A stretch of 42,334 nt of DNA from Bacteroidota bacterium. Lineage in GTDB: Bacteria; Bacteroidota; Bacteroidia; AKYH767-A; OLB10. The notes beneath the pieces are model-generated. The model did not search any database. It saw nothing but the letters and a program-made list of their open reading frames with translations, and had not been told where the DNA came from. The translations under genes and the position numbers were made by a program. Below are positions 24,746 through 32,996 of this stretch, piece by piece (the first letter of the stretch is position 1; each line of letters starts with the position of its first letter). The stretch lies in the NCBI GenBank assembly GCA_024638565.1, contig JAHEKC010000014.1, positions 1 to 42,334 of the forward strand, written 5' to 3'.

Positions 24746-27664
24746 CTAAACCCTCAGGTAGGGTGCCCAAAGGTGAATCGAAGTTCCGGCACCCGGTTCC
24801 GATTTGATCGTAATATCACCGCCCAGCTCCTTCATTCGCTTGCGTACATTCAGCAATCCGTTACCACTGCCCGTGCGGTTGTCGACCTCAAATCCCCTTC
24901 CATCGTCGGTAATATCAACGGATAGCCGGGCAGCCCCCTGGTCAACCCTGATATCCACACGCGTCGATTCAGCTTCCGCATGCTTGACGATATTGTGCAG
25001 CATTTCCTTTACCACCAGGAAAATGTTCCTTCGAAATGCGGCGCTTACCATTACCTTGGGAATCCCGCGCGGAAGGGATACCTTGATCGGAATCTCGTAA
25101 AGGTCCATGTACTCCTTTCCATAATTGTGCAGGTAGGTTACCAGGTTATAGAGCGAATCATTGGATGGGTTTAGCGCCCAAATGATCTCGCTCATTTTAT
25201 TGATCACGTCGTTGGCTGCCGTTTCGATCTTGTCAATGGCATCCTTCTCGTGGGACTGGGGCTTAATGGTCTTCCTGGCGATCTTCGAAAGAATGACAAT
25301 ATTGGTAAGGTCGGCGCCAAGATCATCATGCATATCCTTGGAAATCCTGTTCCGCTCCTTCTCCAGCACCTGCTGTCGTTCATATACCGCAAGCTGCCGC
25401 TTGAACTTCCTGGCCACAAAATCACGCAGGAAAAGGTAAAGCAGGAAAATAAGCGAATTGGCCACCAGGAGCCTGAACCAAAGGGTACCGTAAAAGGGGG
25501 CGATCACCTCGAATTTGACAATCTGGGGCTTGCTCCATTCCGAGTTATGCTTTCGGGCCCGCAACTGGAAAATGTAGTTCCCGGGATTGAGTGTGCTCAG
25601 CTCAACCTCGTTGAACTTCGATTCCTCCCATTCCTCCTGGTGCCCTGTTACCTTGTACTGGAAGAGCAACTGGTCCGGGGCATCGAAGGTAGGCGCGGAA
25701 TAACGAAACAACAGGCGCAATCCGCGGTACCGGAACTCATAGGGTCCCCGGGCAGGATTCCCATTGGCCGCAACCGAGACCACATAAAGCGGTGGCGGAT
25801 CCACCAGTTGCTTTGACTTGCTGAGCGGGAGAATGGTCATGCCACGGTCACCAGCCAGGTATACATGGCCGCCTTCAACCGCCAGGTCGTTGACCACGGA
25901 TGAGATCAGCCCGTCACCGGTGGTGAACCGTTCAACCGCCGTCATCGTGCCACCGGTGGCGATAAACCGGACCAGGCCGGTGTTGGTTGCCGCCATGAAT
26001 ATCCCGTCCGTACCGGAAATGCCATTGACCACACCTGGTTCAAAGGACCGGTATGCGCTGGTCCGTGCCAGGGGCCTTCCATCCCGGAATATCATGATGC
26101 CGTTGCCACGTGTTGCCACCACCAGCAAACTGTCATCCGTTGGCCGCACACCGGAAACCGGATACCTGAATTTGTAATCGACCGCGACACGGTATGCGGA
26201 ATCGATACTAACCGCATACAGTCCGTCACCAATGCCAAACAATTTCAATTCAGTTTCATTACCGAAATTGAGCATTTGCTGGGAATAAGCAGGCAGCTCA
26301 TCAAGCCTGTAGTATGATAAGTTTCCGGGACCGGTGAAACGGCACAGGTGAGTCGAAGTGGTAAAGTACAAGAACCCGTCACCGCTACCCGCAGCCTGGA
26401 TCGGTTCGCCACCGGGAATACCGGGTTCGATCACGACAGGAAGCGCATACCGGTTTTCGCGAATCCTCCGGATCCAGACAATGAAATCCCGGGTGAATGC
26501 CCAGACATGTCCGGCTGGTCCGGATTCCAGCGCCAGCACACCGCTTTTCCCGGCCCTCCGGTACTTGTAGGGATCAATGCGGTTGCCGGCAATCCGGTCT
26601 ATCGCACCCGTTTTGTAGCCGAGCCACGTGGCGCTGTCGATATCCCGCATGACAGCCGTGGCATGCGAGGCGCTGAGACCCTTTTCACGGGTATAAAAGC
26701 TCGTCCTGACATATTGCGAACCCACACGATGCAGCCCCTGCCCGTCCGTGCATATCCAGGTGTTCTGCTCATTGTCGTTAAAAAAAGTGTTGACCTTTAT
26801 ATCCGTGCTGTAAAACCTGTACGGACTGTAATTCCCCTGGTCATACCGGAACCATGCCACCCGTGATTCCCCGTCCGAGATCCAGATATCATTGTTCGAA
26901 CTGTAATGTACACGGCTGTCCCGGCTGGTGAAGGGGAGTTTCTTGTTTTGAATGATTACCCCGTAGTTTTTATTGATCAGCCTCTCCAAACCCTTGTCGG
27001 AAAGGTATAATGCGTTTCCTTTTGAAATAAAATGGTAGGCCAGGCAGTGCAGGGATTTAATCTCCGGCCCGATGAGCGGGACGAGGTCGCTGTTCTCAAG
27101 TTTATAAAACCGGCTTTCAGTAATGATCCAGAATTCACCGTCAGAGGTGAAATAAAAATCAGGGTGTACCGGCAAGTCAATGCCGGGAATCTGGATCCGT
27201 TCCGATCCGGATGCCCCGTAACGGATCAGTTCGCCGCTTTCCGTCGAGAACCACACATTGCCCTGATTGTCTTCAGCCGCGGCGTAAAAAGGGGCCTTCG
27301 CCGCAGCCTGTTCGAGCAGCGAGTCATCAAGGACATTGTAAATACTGCCATCGAGAAAATAGCTGAGTTTTCCGTTGTCAGCAAGCATCCAGATCCTGTT
27401 TTTCGAATCTTCGAACATTCCCGTGATCGTCAGCCCTGCCAGGCCATCGCCAATGCTGAAGTTGCTGAATGTCCGGCCGTCAAACCTGCTGACACCGGCA
27501 TCCGTGCCAAACCACATGAAACCCCGGGAGTCCTGGAGTGCACAAAATACGGTGGATGAGGCCAGGCCCGACTCCAGGTGATAATGCCTGATAAAGGGGT
27601 TATCCGCCAGGGACTTAACCGGGAGACAGGTGGCTAGGGTTAGTATGATGGCAAGTTGTCTCAC
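24746..27664 (-). CDS. Membrane sensor histidine kinase with periplasmic beta-propellers
   Basis: I prefer the GTG at 27664, giving 972 aa. The peptide then begins MRQLAIILTLATCLPVKSLA, a normal signal peptide, whereas the upstream ATGs (to 27790) would bury it behind 42 residues. Residues about 20-640 are propeller repeats of the two-component regulator type (DSRGFMWFGTDAGVSRFDG, DSKNRIWMLADNG). A Y_Y_Y-type Ig domain follows (about 650-725: YKVTGHQEEW, NPGNYIFQLRARKHN), then a membrane helix (about 728-746) and a HisKA_3 domain with phospho-acceptor His779 in DMHDDLGADL. The HATPase domain (about 865-972) shows KEMLHNIVKHA, DDGRGF and GNGLLNVRKRM. It pairs with the adjacent response regulator. 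The signal sensed is unknown. Unlike SusR-type hybrids it has no fused receiver. Confidence 0.92.
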   Translation of the reverse strand: MRQLAIILTLATCLPVKSLADNPFIRHYHLESGLASSTVFCALQDSRGFMWFGTDAGVSRFDGRTFSNFSIGDGLAGLTITGMFEDSKNRIWMLADNGKLSYFLDGSIYNVLDDSLLEQAAAKAPFYAAAEDNQGNVWFSTESGELIRYGASGSERIQIPGIDLPVHPDFYFTSDGEFWIITESRFYKLENSDLVPLIGPEIKSLHCLAYHFISKGNALYLSDKGLERLINKNYGVIIQNKKLPFTSRDSRVHYSSNNDIWISDGESRVAWFRYDQGNYSPYRFYSTDIKVNTFFNDNEQNTWICTDGQGLHRVGSQYVRTSFYTREKGLSASHATAVMRDIDSATWLGYKTGAIDRIAGNRIDPYKYRRAGKSGVLALESGPAGHVWAFTRDFIVWIRRIRENRYALPVVIEPGIPGGEPIQAAGSGDGFLYFTTSTHLCRFTGPGNLSYYRLDELPAYSQQMLNFGNETELKLFGIGDGLYAVSIDSAYRVAVDYKFRYPVSGVRPTDDSLLVVATRGNGIMIFRDGRPLARTSAYRSFEPGVVNGISGTDGIFMAATNTGLVRFIATGGTMTAVERFTTGDGLISSVVNDLAVEGGHVYLAGDRGMTILPLSKSKQLVDPPPLYVVSVAANGNPARGPYEFRYRGLRLLFRYSAPTFDAPDQLLFQYKVTGHQEEWEESKFNEVELSTLNPGNYIFQLRARKHNSEWSKPQIVKFEVIAPFYGTLWFRLLVANSLIFLLYLFLRDFVARKFKRQLAVYERQQVLEKERNRISKDMHDDLGADLTNIVILSKIARKTIKPQSHEKDAIDKIETAANDVINKMSEIIWALNPSNDSLYNLVTYLHNYGKEYMDLYEIPIKVSLPRGIPKVMVSAAFRRNIFLVVKEMLHNIVKHAEAESTRVDIRVDQGAARLSVDITDDGRGFEVDNRTGSGNGLLNVRKRMKELGGDITIKSEPGAGTSIHLWAPYLRV

Positions 27665-27798
27665 CTTATTTTCCAGCAAGATAGCATATGCATGCCATTG
27701 ATGCAACCACGTCATCGCCATGACGGTACCTTTTAAAAAAGCACCGGGCAGGTACATGAAACATCCGTCATCCACACGACGTCCCATCATTCATGCCA

Positions 27799-27806
27799 TA
27801 TCTTTA
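27799..27806 (+). promoter_or_regulatory. Near-consensus -7 box TATCTTTA before the sugar dehydrogenase gene
   Basis: One mismatch from TAnnTTTG. It ends 5 nt before the ATG at 27812, implying a very short leader if used. Confidence 0.25.
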
Positions 27807-27811
27807 CGCGG

Positions 27812-29017
27812 ATGCGCTACCGCCTTTTTCTGGCATTGCTGCCGGCCGTTGCGGCGGCACCGATACTTTTACCGGCACAGGACCCGCTACCGCCATTGAA
27901 GCTTATACTGGTGAAGATAGCCGGAGGCTTTACAAGTCCCGTGGGCGGGGCCGCACCACCTGACGGCAGCGGCCGTCTTTTCATCATCCAGCAGGGCGGC
28001 AAGATGAAGGTGATTGACAATGGACAGGTTTTACCCGAACCGTTTCTCGACCTTTCGCGCAAAATTGACGGTCTCAACATCGCATACAGCGAAAAAGGAC
28101 TGCTGGGCGTCGCCTTCCATCCGGCCTACCGGGAAAACGGCCGCTTTTTCGTTTACTACAGCGCACCATCTGAGAAAGCAACGGATCATGACGGCATCGT
28201 TTCCGAATTCAGCGTCTCACCGGAAAACCCCAACCGTGCAGGGCCGGAAGAAAAGATTATCATGCGCATTCCGCAGCCGGAAAGCAACCACAACGGCGGC
28301 TGCCTGGCTTTCGGACACGACGGTTATCTGTATATCGGGCTCGGTGACGGTGGCGGTGCGGGCGACCGGCATGGCGAAATCGGAAACGGGCAGGACCTGA
28401 CCAGCTGGCTGGGTAAGATCCTGCGGATAGATGTGGATCGCGGCGACCCGTACGGGATACCGGAAGACAACCCGTTTGTTGGACGCCAGGATGCCCGGCC
28501 GGAAATATGGGCATACGGGTTGCGCAATCCCTGGCGCTTTTCCTTCGACCGCGCCACGGGGTGGCTGTTCTGCGGTGATGTGGGCCAGAATGAATACGAG
28601 GAGATCGACCTGATCAAAAAAGGCGGCAACTATGGCTGGCGGATCATGGAAGGCAACCATTGTTTCGACCCCGCCTCGGGATGTAACATGCGCGGCCTCG
28701 AATTACCTGTCGATGAATACGACCATGATACCGGCATCAGCATTTGCGGCGGGTACATGTACCGGAGCCTGCGACATCCCGGACTTCACGGTCATTATAT
28801 TTTCGGTGACTGGAGCGGGAAGCTCTTTTACCTGAAACAACAGGACGACTACAGCTGGAGAAGGGGACCGGTTTACACCGATGGCCGGCAGGATAATGAC
28901 ATTGGTGCCAAGATCAACAGCTTTGCAGAGGACGAAAGCGGGGATGTGTATATCATCACCCAGCGGCTTTTCGGTCCGCGGAGCCCCACCGGATCTGTTT
29001 ATCGCCTGGGCTGGTAG
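27812..29017 (+). CDS. Secreted PQQ-type sugar dehydrogenase (soluble glucose dehydrogenase family)
   Basis: A 401-aa exported six-bladed propeller protein. The signal peptide is at 1-22 (ending LLPAQ). Family marks are EKGLLGVAFHPAY, ESNHNGGCLAFGHDGYLYIGLGD with the probable catalytic His, IWAYGLRNPWRFSFD with the PQQ-contacting Arg, and CGDVGQNEYEEIDLI. Members oxidise aldoses in the periplasm using PQQ, but many homologues have unknown substrates or no PQQ. No PQQ biosynthesis gene is in the window. The gene is alone on its strand, divergent from the histidine kinase. Whether the kinase controls it is not shown. A domestic cytochrome acceptor is not encoded nearby. Confidence 0.85.
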   Translation: MRYRLFLALLPAVAAAPILLPAQDPLPPLKLILVKIAGGFTSPVGGAAPPDGSGRLFIIQQGGKMKVIDNGQVLPEPFLDLSRKIDGLNIAYSEKGLLGVAFHPAYRENGRFFVYYSAPSEKATDHDGIVSEFSVSPENPNRAGPEEKIIMRIPQPESNHNGGCLAFGHDGYLYIGLGDGGGAGDRHGEIGNGQDLTSWLGKILRIDVDRGDPYGIPEDNPFVGRQDARPEIWAYGLRNPWRFSFDRATGWLFCGDVGQNEYEEIDLIKKGGNYGWRIMEGNHCFDPASGCNMRGLELPVDEYDHDTGISICGGYMYRSLRHPGLHGHYIFGDWSGKLFYLKQQDDYSWRRGPVYTDGRQDNDIGAKINSFAEDESGDVYIITQRLFGPRSPTGSVYRLGW

Positions 29018-29023
29018 CTTGTA

Positions 29024-29833
29024 TTACCCGTCAAGGCGTACCCGGTATGCCAGGGTCACACGAATGGAAGGGTTGTCGCCTGCATCCAGTTCGAATTCCC
29101 GCTCTTCGCCAGGCAGCCGGACTTTATACTCCCTGAAAAGGGACTGTCCTGCATCAATACTCAACACTACATTTTTCAGCAGGTACGCATCCAGGAACAG
29201 CCGAAGCTGGTTGTCCAGGATCTTGATATAACTGTCCGGTATGGTCCGGAAGGAATTTTTCACTGATTCGAACAAGGCGCCCGCATGCAGCCTGCCGGGT
29301 TTCAGCTTGTATTCCACCAGCAGCTTCCTGGGAAGGATCCCTCCCAGGTACCAACGGTCATTGATTTTCCACTCCAGCCCGGCCAGCGGGATCATGTAAA
29401 ACCCGAAAAATTCGCTGTTGTAATACGCACCGAATTTAAATGAAAAGTCTTCGCTCTTCGTGCGGGTCATCAATACCGCCGCGCCCAGCTGGTAGTGATC
29501 GCCCGTGACGTCCTCCAGGTTGCTGCTGAGACGCGGGATGATCCAGCCGCCCGCTTTCCAGTTCCCGCCTGCATCGTGAATGTACCCGAGCGGCATGGCT
29601 ATGCCATAAAGCCTTTCGCCGCCCGTTTCATACCGCTCGAACGTAACCGCGGGCAGCATCACATGCATGCCTTTTTCGATAGGTATTGCCAGGCGCCCGA
29701 ACAGCCGCGAAGTCGCATCCCCGCTGCTTTCTTCTGCCCATTGCTGGAAGCTTGCACGGGCGATATCTATAAACGGTTGTGCTGCCGCCGTTTGCACGAC
29801 AAGGCAGGCGATCGCCAGCAAAAACTTCTTCAT
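29024..29833 (-). CDS. Exported probable outer-membrane beta-barrel protein (DUF6268-like)
   Basis: A 269-aa protein with a signal peptide (1-18, ending TAAAQ). The rest is an even run of predicted beta strands with aromatic residues and Gly turns (LYGIAMPLGYIHDAG, FFGFYMIPLAGLEWKIN, WYLGGILPRKLLVEYKL). This fits a small outer-membrane barrel resembling the DUF6268 family, but I hold the family name only moderately. The stop lies 6 bp from that of the convergent sugar dehydrogenase. The end (VTLAYRVRLDG) is not the classic Phe terminus. No function is known. Confidence 0.7.
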   Translation of the reverse strand: MKKFLLAIACLVVQTAAAQPFIDIARASFQQWAEESSGDATSRLFGRLAIPIEKGMHVMLPAVTFERYETGGERLYGIAMPLGYIHDAGGNWKAGGWIIPRLSSNLEDVTGDHYQLGAAVLMTRTKSEDFSFKFGAYYNSEFFGFYMIPLAGLEWKINDRWYLGGILPRKLLVEYKLKPGRLHAGALFESVKNSFRTIPDSYIKILDNQLRLFLDAYLLKNVVLSIDAGQSLFREYKVRLPGEEREFELDAGDNPSIRVTLAYRVRLDG

Positions 29834-29879
29834 CCGGGCTTCTGAATCATGGGGCTGAAATTAAGTAAACTTGCGCTTC

Positions 29880-30551
29880 ATGAATCGATTAATCCAGGGA
29901 TCGTACGTATGGGCGCTTTACTGCTGCCTGTTACCGGCATTCGCCCTCGGGCAAGCCGGGGAAGGAAGCATCGAGCTGCTGGTCGAAAACCATATGCGGA
30001 AACAGGCCATTGGCATCGGGGTTCACCTGGAAACCGACCGTAACTGTGTGCGCGTCGATCCCGGCGAGGGATTTGGCAAGGTACGGGTGATCACCGACGA
30101 TGCCGCAGGCACGCTGGTTTTTCTGAGTGAAAAGGAAGGCGCCAAAAAAGTTGGGATGGTACGCCCGCTGGAGCCCGGGTCATGGAAGAACAAGGAGCCT
30201 CTCGACAGTGTCACCTATACGGGCCGGTCAAGGTTATCCGGGCGCGATACGCTGCTGGAAGGCGTTGTCTCCAACGAACGGCACCGGGCGACCTACTGGT
30301 TTTCCCCCCTCACCCCGTTCGACTATAATAAGGTCCTCGCCCTGCTGAATGCCTATAAAGGACCTGCCTCCGGGTACCTCTATAACCTGCGCGCGCTGGC
30401 GAACCCCATGGGCTTCCCGGTCGAATTTGTCGTCGTACCCGTGGAGCGGGTCGCTGACAGTACAACTGTCACGTTGAGAAGGGCCCTGCCTGGTGAGACG
30501 GATCCGGCGGCATTCGAAACGGAAGGATTTGAAATGTTCGATCTGCACTGA
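29880..30551 (+). CDS. Exported protein of unknown function
   Basis: A 223-aa protein counted from the ATG at 29880 (MNRLIQGS); a TTG three codons earlier is possible but not needed. The signal peptide core WALYCCLLPAFAL ends with a plausible cleavage after GQA. The remainder is soluble and mixed alpha/beta (KQAIGIGVHLETDRNCVRVDPGEG, ERHRATYWFSPLTPFDYNKVLALL). I do not recognise a domain. A weak box TAAACTTG (29866-29873) lies 6 nt upstream of the start. It is divergent from the barrel protein by 46 bp and is followed 45 bp later by the DUF3467 gene. Confidence 0.7.
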   Translation: MNRLIQGSYVWALYCCLLPAFALGQAGEGSIELLVENHMRKQAIGIGVHLETDRNCVRVDPGEGFGKVRVITDDAAGTLVFLSEKEGAKKVGMVRPLEPGSWKNKEPLDSVTYTGRSRLSGRDTLLEGVVSNERHRATYWFSPLTPFDYNKVLALLNAYKGPASGYLYNLRALANPMGFPVEFVVVPVERVADSTTVTLRRALPGETDPAAFETEGFEMFDLH

Positions 30552-30596
30552 ACAGGAATTTTATTATTTAATAATTTTACAATCAAACGCATTTCC

Positions 30597-30905
30597 ATGG
30601 AAGAGAAGAACCAAAATCAACTCAATATTGAACTTAGCGAGGAAGTCGCCGAGGGCACCTATTCTAACCTGGCCATTATCACGCATTCAAACTCTGAATT
30701 TGTGATCGATTTTGTGAAGGTGTTGCCCGGCGTACCCAAGGCAAAGGTCAAATCCCGTATCCTGCTTACCCCCCAGCATGCCAAGCGACTGCTTTCCGCG
30801 TTGCAGGAAAATATCACCAAGTTCGAGGACGCCCACGGGGAAATCAAGCAGACAGAGGCCATCGGCCTTCCCATGAATTTCAGCGGTCCCACGGCACAGG
30901 CCTAG
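30597..30905 (+). CDS. DUF3467 domain protein
   Basis: A 102-aa cytosolic protein. The whole length fits DUF3467: NIELSEEVAEGTYSNLAIITHSNSEFVIDFVKVLPG, then AKVKSRILLTPQHAKRLLSAL. The family is common in Bacteroidota, usually single-copy, and of unknown function. The ATG at 30597 follows a near-consensus box TAATTTTA (30572-30579) by 17 nt, a spacing like that of other promoters in this window. It is convergent with the half EPSP-synthase-like gene (24 bp between stops). Confidence 0.9.
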   Translation: MEEKNQNQLNIELSEEVAEGTYSNLAIITHSNSEFVIDFVKVLPGVPKAKVKSRILLTPQHAKRLLSALQENITKFEDAHGEIKQTEAIGLPMNFSGPTAQA

Positions 30906-30929
30906 GCAACAGTACGCTGAATGGCTTCG

Positions 30930-31547
30930 CTAATCACAGTTGATTAGCTCCAGCCCCGTCGCAGCGATCCATGGCTGGAATTTTCCCGGGAAGTTTTCTC
31001 CAGCTTCAAGAATAAACCGTCCGGTTTTTTCGCAAAGCGGAAGCAAGTGCAGCGCGACAATGGGATTTGCCACTTTTACGGGGCCTGGCGGAACACGCAG
31101 CTTTCCCGTATCCAGCACCTTGAATTTCGACCGGTCACAAAAATCCGTGTGAATACCAAACCGGTATAGCGCCCTTTGCAGCGCGCTTGCCGCATCATTC
31201 CCTTCAAAGTCAAGCAGCGCGTGTAAACCGCGGATATCGGCCGAATGGCCGAAGGCGGCCATGGTCACGGCTGCGGGCAGCGCCGCCACGGGGCAGGCGG
31301 ACAGATCCATGGCAACGGTTTGACCGCCCGGACGTTTTTCCAGTAGAATCCTTTCCCCGTATTGATCAATTTTACATCCCGCTTTCATGAGTTCCGGAAA
31401 CGGCGCCGGGTCTATCCCGGTACCCGAAAATTCAGCGCTTTCCAGGGCGGAAAACATGAAGCACTGCCAGGCAAACAACCACTCACGCTCACCGTTTACC
31501 GCAAGGGCGGATCGCAACGTGTCCCTGGTTTCTACCCTGAATCGCAT
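30930..31547 (-). CDS. Half-length EPSP-synthase-like protein lacking catalytic residues
   Basis: A 205-aa intact frame. Its body follows the C-terminal half of 3-phosphoshikimate 1-carboxyvinyltransferase (AroA): EREWLFAWQCFMFSAL in the position of the usual GDWSAASYW segment, AMDLSACPVAALPAAVTMAAFG for the DxSxCPDxxPxxAVxAA segment, GLHALLDFEGNDAASALQRALYRFG for GxxxLRxKESDRxxAL, and GENFPGKFQPWI for the NKSYPxF end. The catalytic positions seem lost: the KESDR motif reads EGNDA, the DHRMAM motif reads NPIVAL, and the late lysine is Glu. The N-terminal half is absent and the start at 31547 sits right behind a -7 box. I judge it a degenerate paralogue or a pseudoenzyme. It is divergent from proline dehydrogenase; in related genomes a shikimate gene (aroB) is, as I recall, often next to that gene. 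Confidence 0.6.
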   Translation of the reverse strand: MRFRVETRDTLRSALAVNGEREWLFAWQCFMFSALESAEFSGTGIDPAPFPELMKAGCKIDQYGERILLEKRPGGQTVAMDLSACPVAALPAAVTMAAFGHSADIRGLHALLDFEGNDAASALQRALYRFGIHTDFCDRSKFKVLDTGKLRVPPGPVKVANPIVALHLLPLCEKTGRFILEAGENFPGKFQPWIAATGLELINCD

Positions 31548-31552
31548 GCTTC

Positions 31553-31560
31553 CAAACCTA
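31553..31560 (-). promoter_or_regulatory. -7 box TAGGTTTG for the EPSP-synthase-like gene
   Basis: Exact TAnnTTTG on the minus strand, 5 nt from the start codon at 31547, in the context GTAGGTTTGGAAGC. Confidence 0.5.
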
Positions 31561-31602
31561 CATGATTTTGCTCAACCGGCGTCTTCAAACAGAAAAATCA
31601 CG

Positions 31603-31610
31603 TAGGTTTG
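31603..31610 (+). promoter_or_regulatory. -7 box TAGGTTTG for proline dehydrogenase
   Basis: Exact TAnnTTTG in the context GTAGGTTTGAAGC, a near mirror copy of the opposing box at 31553-31560. It lies 17 nt before the ATG at 31628, supporting that start over an in-frame ATG at 31562 that precedes the box. Confidence 0.55.
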
Positions 31611-31627
31611 AAGCGACCCTGAATGGT

Positions 31628-32806
31628 ATGGAAAAGGCTGAACCCGATTTCGGAAATACCGTTAATGCTTTTGCCTACAGGTCGGACAGTGAGCTTCGCC
31701 ACGCGTACTGGTTATTCCGTGTAATCAGTAAAAAAGCGCTCGTCTCCGCATGTACGCCGCTTATCCGCATGGCGATGAGCCTGCGGTTACCCGTCAAGCC
31801 GATAATCCGGGCTACCATCTACCGGCATTTTTGCGGGGGAGAGGATATTGGCGCCTGCGCGCAAACAGTGTCCACGCTGTGGCAACACCGGGTGGGCAGC
31901 ATCCTGGACTATTCGGTGGAGGGGAAGGAACGAAACGAGGTCTTCGAAGCAACGACGCGTGAGGTGATTCGTACCATTGCGCGCTCTTCAGGGGATTCTG
32001 CCATCCCGTTTTGCGTCTTCAAGCCTTCCGGCATCGCACGGACCGGACTGCTGACCCGGCTGAGTGCCGGTATGTCGCTTGATGAAAACGAACAGGCAGA
32101 AATGGAAGGGATCCGGAACCGGTTTGAACGCATTGCAGTGGCGGCCGCTGAGCACGGGGTACGGCTGTTCATTGACGCGGAGGAAACCTGGTTTCAGGAC
32201 TCCGTTGATGACATCGTGCGTGACCTGATGGCCCGGCTGAACAGGAAGGAAGCTGTCGTATTCAATACCGTCCAGCTGTACCGCACCGGCCGGTTGCAAT
32301 GGATGGAAGAGGCATGGCAGCATGCCCGTGACAACGGGTATGTACTTGGGTTGAAGCTTGTGCGGGGTGCCTACATGGAAAAGGAAAGGGAACGGGCAGC
32401 GGAAAACGGGTACCCCTCTCCCATCCAGCCTGACAAGCCCAGCTGCGATGCCTCGTATGATGAGGCCCTGCGTTTTTGCATGGACCGGATTGACCGCATT
32501 TCAATCTGCAATGGCACCCACAACGAAAAAAGCTCGATGTTGCTTACCCGGCTGATGTCTGAAAAAGGCCTGCGGCCTGACGATTCCCGGGTTTGGTTTT
32601 CCCAGCTGCTGGGCATGAGCGACCACATCAGCTTCAATCTCGCCAAGGCCGGATATAACGTCTGCAAGTATGTTCCGTACGGTCCCGTGGAAGCGGTACT
32701 GCCCTACCTGGTCCGCAGGGCGGAAGAGAATTCAGCCATTGCCGGGCAGATGAACCGGGAGCTGATGATGATTGCGCAGGAATGGAAAAGGCGGAGGAAA
32801 AGGTAG
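31628..32806 (+). CDS. Proline dehydrogenase (PutA-domain flavoenzyme)
   Basis: A 392-aa enzyme from the ATG at 31628 (MEKAEPDFGNTVNAFAYRSD). It oxidises L-proline to 1-pyrroline-5-carboxylate with FAD and feeds electrons to the quinone pool, so it can supply complex III. The TIM-barrel marks are VRLFIDAEETW, NTVQLYRTGRL, LKLVRGAYMEKER, CNGTHNEKSS, and FSQLLGMSDH with YVPYGPVEAVLPYLVRRAEEN near the end. There is no fused P5C dehydrogenase. The length fits the monofunctional Bacteroidota type. The gene is convergent with atpG and divergent from the EPSP-synthase-like gene. Confidence 0.93.
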   Translation: MEKAEPDFGNTVNAFAYRSDSELRHAYWLFRVISKKALVSACTPLIRMAMSLRLPVKPIIRATIYRHFCGGEDIGACAQTVSTLWQHRVGSILDYSVEGKERNEVFEATTREVIRTIARSSGDSAIPFCVFKPSGIARTGLLTRLSAGMSLDENEQAEMEGIRNRFERIAVAAAEHGVRLFIDAEETWFQDSVDDIVRDLMARLNRKEAVVFNTVQLYRTGRLQWMEEAWQHARDNGYVLGLKLVRGAYMEKERERAAENGYPSPIQPDKPSCDASYDEALRFCMDRIDRISICNGTHNEKSSMLLTRLMSEKGLRPDDSRVWFSQLLGMSDHISFNLAKAGYNVCKYVPYGPVEAVLPYLVRRAEENSAIAGQMNRELMMIAQEWKRRRKR

Positions 32807-32892
32807 CATTGGCCGTCGGAGTACAATGCGTGCGATGGCTCGCTCCTTCAGGGATCGGGGGTGGAGAGGGAAGTGAATAAGCGGCCCTCAGC

Positions 32893-32908
32893 AGCCTTCG
32901 CCAAGGCT
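32893..32908. repeat. Small hairpin in GC-rich gap between proline dehydrogenase and atpG
   Basis: AGCCTT and AAGGCT with a 4-nt loop. More pieces with the core CCTTCGG occur at about 32913-32945 in the same 190-bp gap. It may help end both convergent transcripts but no T tract is evident. Confidence 0.35.
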
Positions 32909-32996
32909 TCCGGCCTTCGGGCAATCTAGTGCGCCCTTCGGCGGACAAAGTCGGCGGAGCAAGGCAGGAGTGATACGCTGCCTGCAGACGGTATTC

